Part shown: piece after piece, positions 56,568 to 64,000 of the stretch
Layout: every line of letters begins with the position of its first letter
How positions within the stretch are numbered: the first letter of the stretch is position 1
Source of the DNA: Diphasiastrum complanatum
Lineage: Eukaryota; Streptophyta; Lycopodiopsida; Lycopodiales; Lycopodiaceae
Assembly: GCA_029204225.1 (NCBI GenBank)
Contig: CM055099.1
Span: 68,255,084-68,319,083 of the forward strand
Length of the DNA: 64,000 nt
Direction of reading: 5' to 3'
The notes under the pieces: generated by a model
What the model saw: only the letters and a program-made list of their open reading frames with translations
Database searches by the model: none
Told to the model about the DNA's origin: nothing
Translations under genes and position numbers: made by a program

Positions 56568-59500
56568 ATGGAAACCAGCAAAGAAGAGTCAGCCGAGGAC
56601 AGCTGCATTGTTTGGCCCCCAGTGGTGATAATCGAAAATACCAGGCTAGCCAAGGATCCAAAGACTCGTAAATTCACTGGACTTGACAATGAAGAAGTTC
56701 GGACGTTTCTAAAAGGCGTAAGTAGTGTCGAGTACAGCAGAGTTATGGCTGTCTATGATTTTAGAGGCCACAAAGGCAAGACTCTAGTAACCTTTCCTGG
56801 AAACGACCTCGGATATATCAATGCTCAAACTCTAAATGATTGCTTACAGCGTATAGGAAGGGGCAGAGAGCAATGGATAAAAGTGATGCCAGTGGATTCA
56901 TCTAACTTTGAAGGGTGGGACACTGAGGACTTGCTGACAGAAGATGGAAAACGGATTCTGTATGGATATCTTGCAAGACCGAAAGACATGGAACACGTCG
57001 ATCCTCACAAAAAGCATGTTAAAAAGTGGTCTGTGGAAAATCTTGAAGAGAAAGTGCACAGACCTGCAAGGCAGCGAAATCAAGTAATCATACATTAATT
57101 TCATTCATTTCGATGTAGTTCCTCCATGCTTATTATTGACTAAACATATTATCACTGAAAAGCTATGGCTTGTACAAACATTATTCTGGGCAAACTATAT
57201 AGTGTTCAAGAGGCAGTAATCTTTAATGCCTTTCTACATAGCGTCAGCACCAAAACTGTCTTTTCAGTTTTTTGAGAACTAGTAAAAGCTCTTAGTCAAG
57301 TTGACATTGTGGAAAGAATGAGATTTCATATGTACTATTTCGCAATTTCAATAACTGAGGGTGTAACTCAATTGAAAGTTCGAAGGTATGAAAATCCAGG
57401 ACGAGAAAGGATCTCAAGGCCTCCTAAAGTAAATGATGTGTTGTTAACCTGACCGTTTCCAATAAGTAAAATTATTGATAGTGCAGTGGCAATTTCTTTT
57501 CTAAAAATCAGTGCTCACGACTCACTGAGATGTTGTTTTTTTGACTTGGCATTATCTACTGGACTTTATTGTACTAGAACTATCTTCTCAACTTTCCCAG
57601 GCATACGTCCTAACAGCTGGTTGCTGAACTTGCTGTAAAAGGAACCACTTCGGTACCTCCAAGTTCTTCAGAGATGAGATTTCTATTGTACATTTTTTAT
57701 GATGTGCAAGTCCAGAGAACAGAAGTTGATGAAATAAATGAAAGGTGGTCAAGAGTTGGCATGCTGACCTTGGGCTTCCGTTGGAGAAGCCCAAGGTCTC
57801 TTTGTGTCCGTGCCCTCTCTCTTTCCCGTGCGACAAAGTTTTCATCTATACTAGATTTACTTCCAAATGCTTGAATCGACAATTTATAAGAGTCATAAGT
57901 ATCTATGCTAAAACTAAAGTTTGCAATTCATCTGCAGGATGCGGAAAAGGCTGAGGCCAGGCGAAAGGAACTTGAACAGGTTGTAGAAGAGGCCGCAAAT
58001 CACCTTCAGAATGAGAAGACTGGAGTCGACATGTTAAAAGAGGCTCTTAATAAGATAAATAAGGAGATCGAAGAGGGAAGGGAGCGCGAGGAAGCTGCAG
58101 AAGCTCGACACAGACAAGAAGTATTTCTTCCTTTAAACCCAAAATTGTCCATGTTCAAGAAGTCACGATGTGACTGACATTTATTTGTACCCAATGCCTT
58201 GAATCAATACTCGTGGGCCTTAATTTGCCGTTTTACTAAAAAACAATGTTCTTGCTAATGAACTTTTTCTTGCATGTGTTTGCTCAGAAATAAGAATAAT
58301 ACCTGCTGTTTGCGTAAGCTACATTTTGGCATCTTGTTAACATGGATGAAATCATCCTACCAGTAAAGACTGCATGAAGTATCTTACCAATGGAGTCAAA
58401 GTTGCTTGCAGTCTAAAAAGTCAGTGTGTCAGGCAACTTAAGGTCTTCATGTCCACAACTTGATGTCTAGGAACGTGAGGATCAACTGTGCAACCAGGAA
58501 AAGAAGGTTGTTTTGGCACTAGGTTTTATATTATTAGAAGATAACAAATTTGATGACGAACGGGCAAATGCAGTTATCACTGAGGAGAAAAGCTTTTGAA
58601 GAAGATCTGCAGAAAAGGAAACTTCAGTATCAGGAAATGGAGCTGGAAATTAGGACACAGGTTTCTTATAAGAAAGCTTCATTGTTAAGAAATACTATGA
58701 AGTGGGATCAAGAAGCTCAAGAGCTGCAACATGCTATTGAAGAAAAGAAAAGAAAGCATGAGTAAGCATCCATTTTATATCATGGCTCGTAAGGACTTTC
58801 ACAGAGATATAAGCTGCATGTGAATGATTTGAACTTCATCTACCATTATTCCAAAACCATATTATTAGACTTTTGTATATGCTTTTTATACCATTTTAGG
58901 AAATCTGTGCACAGTACTAGATTATGCGGGTAGGATTTTTTTTTTGTTGACTTGAGGAATTTTGGAAGACTAAACCCAGACCTCTCAGTTTCACATGATA
59001 CGCCCATATTTTTGGTCTCTCATATGCACTTGTACGATTATTTTTTGCACTGTTGTTTGTTGTTTGTTCGTGGTTTGAAATACATGTTTTGGTAATGTGC
59101 AGGATGAGACAGAAGGAAGCACTAGAAGAGATGACACATGATTGTGACCTGCAGGCCCTGATGGAGGCGAGGCTTGCAGACCTGAAAAGCAGAATGCATG
59201 AGATGACATTAAAGTTACAGAGAAAGCATCAAGATGAGAAAATGAAGGTCGATAATAGACAGTGCTATTTACTTGTTACGGTGTTATTATCCTGAAGGAT
59301 AGTGAAAATACGCAATATTGGAGGTCTGGAATTGGAGAGTTTTTTGAGATTGTACCAAAGCCTATACCAGATTTATACCTGTTCTACGTCCAAAAAACAA
59401 GAAAGTTAAAAATTGTTCTTGTAGATGTCTTAGAAAGTTCCATTGCCATTGAATCTTATAGTTTTCTCAGGTTTTTCGGATGTTTGTATCCAAGTTCAGA

Positions 59501-60225
59501 AAAGCTGCAATCTATCCCTCTTCATAAGATCACAGTATATCCTTTTCCAGCTCAACAGATTCGATTGGGCACATGTATTAAAAATGACATGTTTTTGTTC
59601 TGAATTGTGTTTAGCTCAAAAAACGCATACAAAACGAAAGGGAGGAGTTTTTGCAGGAGCATCTAACGGTTCGAACTGAGTTGGAAAACAACGCCAAAGC
59701 AGCTAAAGAAGAAACAAATCGGTTAAAGACTGAGACTGACAGCACTAAAGTAATTACCTTCAGCGCTTCATTTTTTCTCTTATGTGTCCTGATTTGTGGG
59801 GCTGATTCTCCTAACCTCATGGAGAATCGTCAGCTCTTTTATATCTGATCTCTTTTCATATTTCAAGCTTAGCTGTGGTACTTTGAAATTTGTTTAGACG
59901 AATATCTTATTCTTAGGCAAAATAATCATTTGTTATTTTATCACTGAATAAGAAAGCCATATGATATCTTGGTCTCTATGGTCAGATCCCATCCTGAGAC
60001 TTTGAAGCATTGTTTATGCTGTGTATGCAGAACAAAGAGTGCGTTGTTTGCTACTTTGAATTCGGGGCGGACAAACTACGTGCCTACTTTGAAGCATGTG
60101 GCCACGCCAATGTTTGTATCCATTGCGCAGATGAAATGTGGCAATTCAAGAATAAGGCATGCCCAACTTGCAAAGCTGCCCAGAAAAAGAAACCAACCAA
60201 GTTTCCTGTCAACATCTACCTTTGA
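56568..60225 (+). CDS. XS domain-coiled coil-RING finger protein, eight-exon model
   Basis: Exons proposed: 56568-57083, about 57716-57754, 57938-58120, 58471-58506, 58574-58761, 59103-59247, 59615-59749 and 60031-60225, about 478 aa. Phases agree at every junction. The donors after 59247 (GTCGAT) and 57754 are weak, and exon 2 is the least certain. Exon 1 holds an XS domain (residues about 12-145: IVWPPVVIIENTRLAKD, YDFRGHKGKTLVTF, RILYGYLARPKDM), the RNA-recognition fold of SGS3 and IDN2/FDM proteins that act in small-RNA silencing. Exons 2-7 encode a Glu/Lys/Arg-rich coiled coil (DAEKAEARRKELEQVVEEAA). Exon 8 encodes a C3HC4 RING: CVVC, C-G-H, VCIHC, ACPTC, with the usual Trp and Pro, so a ubiquitin E3 activity is likely. 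No zf-XS or XH domain is seen. Acting in silencing is inference. Confidence 0.8.
57766..57798 (+). other. perfect 13-bp hairpin in intron 2 of the XS-RING gene
   Basis: GACCTTGGGCTTC (57766-57778) and GAAGCCCAAGGTC (57786-57798) are exact reverse complements separated by 7 nt. It lies about 10 bp after the proposed exon 2 end. Confidence 0.85.
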
Positions 60226-60983
60226 TTTAGTTTTCCTCCAATTTCAAGTGGTATAAGCTTTGCTAAATCAGAAAAAAAATATTACCAATTTACCTTTTTG
60301 ATGGCTTATTGGGATGGAGCTCCAACTAAGATACATATAGGATCACAGGTTTTACTAGATAACATCTTGAGCCAGTTTCTCGTGTTGATACTACTGCTCA
60401 AAATGCCCCAAAAAATTTTGGGTTCTTTAATATGCAAAGCGGAATACTTTGGTAGGCATAAAGGAATGCCAAGTCTCAATAGAAATAACAAAACATAATT
60501 GTACATGCTTGCTACTTAAAGAATAGCTCGTGTATGTATAGATGCTTTCATTTGTGATCCACGGTCCTTTTGAACTTACAAATAAATGTACACTTGTCAG
60601 CAAATGATACTTCCCACGCTTTTCATGATCATTTTAGTCATTCCTGTTTGGTTTACTTTCTTGCATGTCAGCGCAAACATAACTTTTCATTCATCTATGT
60701 TTTTGGTAACTCTAGCAATGCTTTGGTTTTCCATTGGATAGCTAGGATTTTAGATTAACTTTCACAGGCAGCCTGTACTTGTAGTTTCTAAAGACTCTTA
60801 CTTTAGTCAAGACATCATTTTGGCCAATTTTGTCATACATGATTGCAAGTGACAATAGTTGCAATTGCAAAGGGTTATAAAGGGTAAAAATCACTCATAG
60901 CTCTCAATGCTATGTCAAAATTTTTAATCACAATGCTAGGACCAGTTAATCCAAGATGCAACATTATTCAACCTCCCTCGAGC
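60226..60983 (+). other. 3' UTR and downstream region of the XS-RING gene
   Basis: No further coding sequence recognised after TGA at 60223-60225. The polyadenylation site was not placed. Confidence 0.5.
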
Positions 60984-61165
60984 TTAGACGCCCTAAACAA
61001 ACCATCCATGTTTGTAAAAGGACGGACTACACAACCTTAGGTACGCCTTTGAGTTTGTAGTGTACCAAGGACTCTTAGACGCCCTAAACAAACCATCCAT
61101 GTTTGTAAAAGGACGGACTGCACAACCTTAGGTACGCCTTTGAGTTTGTAATGTACCAAGGACTC
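60984..61165 (+). repeat. 91-bp tandem duplication
   Basis: TTAGACGCCCTAAACAAACC starts at 60984 and again at 61075. The copies (60984-61074, 61075-61165) both end GTACCAAGGACTC and differ at only two positions by eye, so the duplication is recent or conserved. No ORF or known family recognised. Confidence 0.95.
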
Positions 61166-61321
61166 GGCCTACACTTGGCTATACCACTACTCCAAAGCAT
61201 ACAAAATTAGCGAGGGATTTGGACTCAAATAGCATATTTGTGGCATATGATCAAATATGATACATGTGTCTCTAGATATAGTGACTGAGGCTCTTGAGGA
61301 GGGAGAAAACTCTCTCACAAG

Positions 61322-61430
61322 TGTTGGAAATCCATAAATCATAATATGGACAGACGAATAGACCAGGATTCAAACCTAGACCTCCCTCATATTGAATGGG
61401 ATGTTGTATCACTAAGCTATCTGGCCTTTT
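61322..61430 (-). repeat. tRNA-like unit, copy 1 (SINE- or LTR-derived)
   Basis: On the minus strand box A-like TAGCTTAGTGA (61419-61409) and box B-like GGTTTGAATCC (61376-61366) are 32 bp apart, as in tRNA genes. A tail ending GGATTTCCAACA (61333-61322) follows, closely matching copy 2. The arms pair poorly, so it is not a working tRNA. Confidence 0.6.
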
Positions 61431-61579
61431 TGATAGTTCTCTCTTAATGTGGATTGATGTTCCAACACCATCCCTCCCCCCCTCCAAGTGACACTTAGTT
61501 GGGGTCCTAGCTGTCGTCTGGCCCATGGGTTGGGCCACCTAATCATGGCTTTGACACCATCAACCGTTGTTCTAACTTA

Positions 61580-61718
61580 GCTCTAATACCATGTCAGAAA
61601 TCCCATAAATCATACTATGAATGGACAAACTAGGATTCAAACCCATCACCTCCCTCATATCGTATGAGATGCTCTACCGTTGAGCTATCCACCTTGTTTT
61701 TCAACATGGTATTAAAGC
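61580..61718 (-). repeat. tRNA-like unit, copy 2, in a TG...CA segment flanked by inverted primer-site words
   Basis: The minus strand has box A-like TAGCTCAACGG (61687-61677) and box B-like GGTTTGAATCC (61643-61633). The 115-bp segment 61592-61706 reads TGTCAGAAATCCC...TTTTTCAACA, with TG...CA ends. It is flanked by GCTCTAATACCA (61580-61591) and TGGTATTAAAGC (61707-61718), inverted copies of a copia-type primer-binding site. It could be a tRNA-derived SINE or a very short LTR carrying a Pol III-like promoter. Confidence 0.5.
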
Positions 61719-61754
61719 AGTATTAAATGAAACATTCCAAAAGTATCTTCAAGT

Positions 61755-62120
61755 ACTATTGACGGTGATGTGGATGGATCTAGCATTCTTGATGTCGATG
61801 ACATGGATGCTACTTTGGATGATGTTGATAAAGGGCCTTCATCAAGTCAAAAGCCAAGGAAAACGTCAAGGGAAAGACAAATGCCTTCAAGGCTCACATA
61901 TGATGAGAAAGGTAAGCAAGTTGTTGGAGGTACAGACTTTGCTTTCCTAATCTCTTTTGATGAACCTACTTGTGTAGATGAATCTAGAAAGAAAGAGGAG
62001 TGGATCCAAGCAATGGATCTTGAGTATCAAGCTCTTATGAAGAATGGAACATGGAGATTGGTGGAGTTACCTAAGGACAATAAAGCTATTGGATGCAAAT
62101 GAATCTTCAAGCCCTCAGCT
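61755..62120 (+). pseudogene. copia RT N-terminal fragment, copia-B family
   Basis: RLTYDEKGKQVVGGTDFAFL, SFDEPTCVDESRKKEEWIQAM, LMKNGTWRLVELPKDNKAIG and CK, then TGA where copia-B has Trp. It matches 9205-9425 of copia-B closely. It is cut on both sides, at about 61755 and 62115. Confidence 0.88.
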
Positions 62121-62900
62121 ACCTTGGACCTGACCACATAGGCTCTGATGGTCGACGGATCTCTCTCGAAGGTGCGTTGTTGTCATTCAGGTTGTGGACC
62201 CAGTGCTAGAAGGCACGTGATCTCATTGCCCTTGATATTCTTGGTAGAAAATGATAGGTGTTAGCCGCCACGTGAGGATTTATGGGAAAATTGCACCAGG
62301 AATGAATTAATTTCTTCCTCCACGTTTCTTGGTTGGTGGAATGCTCCACTGGCCGAAATGGACCGAGAGCCCTGGGAGGTTGATGCTTGTTGCTCCTCCA
62401 TTGCTCTGTCGGGACTCTGTCCTGGCCCTTGGGTGGTGTCTAGGCCTTGATCGAGACCCTGGTCTTGATCTATGTCCCGCTGTTGTGGGTATTTTTCGTA
62501 CATAAATAAATGAGTGAGTCCCTCCACTAAAACTATTGTCGGACAAGGCTTACTTAGTGGGCCCTGCCACAGTACACTGTATAGTTATGACCAATAAGTG
62601 TGAAGGCATCGACTTTCTGGGTGTATAAGCCCGACCCAATGAGCATTTAATATAGTTTTTCTAGTTAGGAATAGACTCGGGGGGCAACTCTTATGTTGTA
62701 CCTTCATGGTAAATAAATAGATAATAAGGCGCCTATCTTAAGACACATGGTTTGCAAGTGGGCCTTGCCAAAGTCAACACTAGATGCCAAAACCAAAACT
62801 CACATGTTTTGGTGTGTGTTGAGAGCCAAACTTCAAGCACCAGTAGATTTAGAAAAAAGTAGATGAAGGGTGAGGATTGCAATCCTTGCCCCTGAGAAAG

Positions 62901-62971
<71 letters not shown>

Positions 62972-63297
62972 GGTTGGGTGTGAATAGCTTTGGAAAGGCG
63001 CTCGAACTCAAAGTCTCTCTCAACCTAGGCACACTCTCTCTCTTCTCTCTTCTCTCTTCTCTCTTATCTCTTATCTCTCTTCTCCCTTTGTGCTATGCAA
63101 GTTGAAGCGAGGTTGCCGCTCCTAGCGACGAACCTATATACTACATCTATGACACAATACTCGTGTTGTCATCAGGAAGAGCCACTTGCATACCATTTCT
63201 TTTCTTTCTCACTCTCTTCTTCTCTCTCACCTTTTTTTTTCACCAAAAATCAGATTTCATGTTCAGATGATACATTCTTATGTGCCAGAGCTGATCT
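62121..63297. other. no secure gene; CT-rich low-complexity DNA
   Basis: A minus-strand frame at 62527-62261 (88 codons, with a QDQGLDQGLD repeat and Ser/Gln-rich tail) has no domain I recognise and could be a degenerate gypsy gag leader. A plus-strand region around 63030-63085 is a (TCTCT/TCTCTT)n repeat. Confidence 0.4.
62904..62970 (+). repeat. (CT)n microsatellite, 67 bp
   Basis: Uninterrupted CT dinucleotides. Confidence 0.95.
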
Positions 63298-64000
63298 TCA
63301 TTTTTTGATGCATTTGATAGCATTGCTAATAATCTTGGCTTGATAGAAATTTCCTTCTCTGCATCCAACCGTCAGCAATTTGTTTGTTGTGTTTTCGATC
63401 ATGCAACATGTATTGCCATCGAATAAAACTCGCATTCCAAGACCTACCTTCTTGGAGACTGATAGCAGGTCTTTTCTTAGTGAAGCATAGAGTGCTCCTG
63501 GTAGCTCTGCTTGACCTGATAGTGTGCATAGCTGTAGAGTCCTGATGCCATTGACATCGTGTCGACTCCCATCACCTAGAATCACTACTCTGTTGTTTTC
63601 GAATTCTCTGAAGTCGATCAAGACCTTCTTGTTGCAGATGATGTGTGATGGTGCTGTTGAATCAATGACTACATCGTAGTCTTGTTCAGTGTAGCTTGTT
63701 GAAGCTTCATCAAGTATTGTAAAGGCTTCATCACCTCTATCTGTATCTTTTGATGACTCTGCAACATTTGCTTTCTTAGCTTTGTTCTTTCTTTTTGGGT
63801 TGAATCTGCAATCGTATGCAGAGTGCCCCTTCTTCTTGCAGTGCATGCAAGGTATTGCTGGATTGAACCAGCATTTGTTGGCTGTATGGCCTGGTTTGTG
63901 ACAATGATCACAGGAAGAAGATTGTTGATTATCATTGCTTCTACTCATAGACTTTGTGTTCATCTTGTCGAATCTGGACTTGTTCTTCTTTTTTTTCCTT
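63298..64000 (-). pseudogene. copia gag C-terminus and protease, running off the window end
   Basis: Minus-strand frame (63963-63298, open upstream to the window edge): KKKNKS then MNTKSMSRSNDNQQSS, two CCHC knuckles CDHCHKPGHTANKC and CMHCKKKGHSAYDC (C-x2-C-x4-H-x4-C), then the protease region YDVVIDSTAPSHIICNKK. The usual DSGA box reads DSTA here, a Gly-to-Thr change next to the catalytic Asp. GRHDVNGIRTLQLCTL-like and LRKDLLSVSKKVGLGMRVLF follow, normal for the run-up to GAG-pre-integrase. It ends at about 63298 without an integrase. Confidence 0.85.

Noticed and set aside
58991-59209. Minus-strand frame over exon 6 of the XS-RING gene
   Set aside because: Antisense shadow of a coiled-coil exon with no domain.
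62733-63032. Minus-strand frame with an Arg-Glu repeat
   Set aside because: Translation of the CT microsatellite at 62904-62970.

Overview
The window reads as nuclear DNA of a large-genome vascular land plant. It is AT-rich and most of its length is LTR-retrotransposon debris (mainly Ty1/copia, some Ty3/gypsy). It also has long dinucleotide tracts and two host genes of plant-specific families: an AP2/ERF transcription factor and an XS-domain gene with introns. Species cannot be fixed from sequence alone; a gymnosperm or other repeat-rich lineage is plausible, but that is inference.

Layout. 1-3890: LTR of a minus-strand element cut by the window start, a tRNA-derived sequence, and a short reverse-transcriptase-like fragment. 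3893-14816: a minus-strand copia (copia-A) carrying two younger insertions, a 4.8-kb plus-strand copia with 655-bp LTRs (copia-B, 6679-11502) and an 831-bp solo LTR with a perfect 5-bp target duplication (11765-12595). 14816-16200: a broken ORF set that may be Penelope-like. 17865-21760: a minus-strand gypsy with its RNase H and integrase deleted. 23640-26230: a TCTCGACCGA minisatellite, a T-rich leader and a gypsy gag. 26227-29715: mixed fragments, including a second copia-A copy. 30572-34745: a plus-strand copia (copia-C) with a 260-bp 5' LTR, three 80-bp leader repeats and stop-riddled gag-pol.

36500-42100 is the first host locus: a single-coding-exon AP2/ERF gene (DREB A-6/RAP2.4-like, 549 aa) with a probable long 5'-UTR intron and a tandem duplication just downstream of the stop. 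44085-47212 holds copia and gypsy fragments, including a third copia-A copy with gag-protease deleted. 47213-55140 is copia debris, a 141-bp CT tract and a GAACCG-rich segment. 56568-60225 is the second host locus: an eight-exon model encoding an XS domain, a coiled coil and a C-terminal C3HC4 RING finger. From 60984 on lie a 91-bp tandem duplication, two tRNA-like units, copia fragments, CT tracts, and a copia gag-protease running off the end.

The two host genes do not form an operon or obvious functional pair. The ERF gene should be a nuclear transcriptional regulator. The XS gene belongs to a family known from small-RNA pathways (SGS3, IDN2/FDM), so it may act in the silencing machinery that restrains elements like those around it; that link is inference. 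The most distinctive observations are the XS-coiled coil-RING architecture, the recurrent TTCACACGTGTGAA palindrome in LTRs, the datable nesting, the leader hairpin repeats of copia-C, and tRNA-like sequences inside a TG...CA unit.
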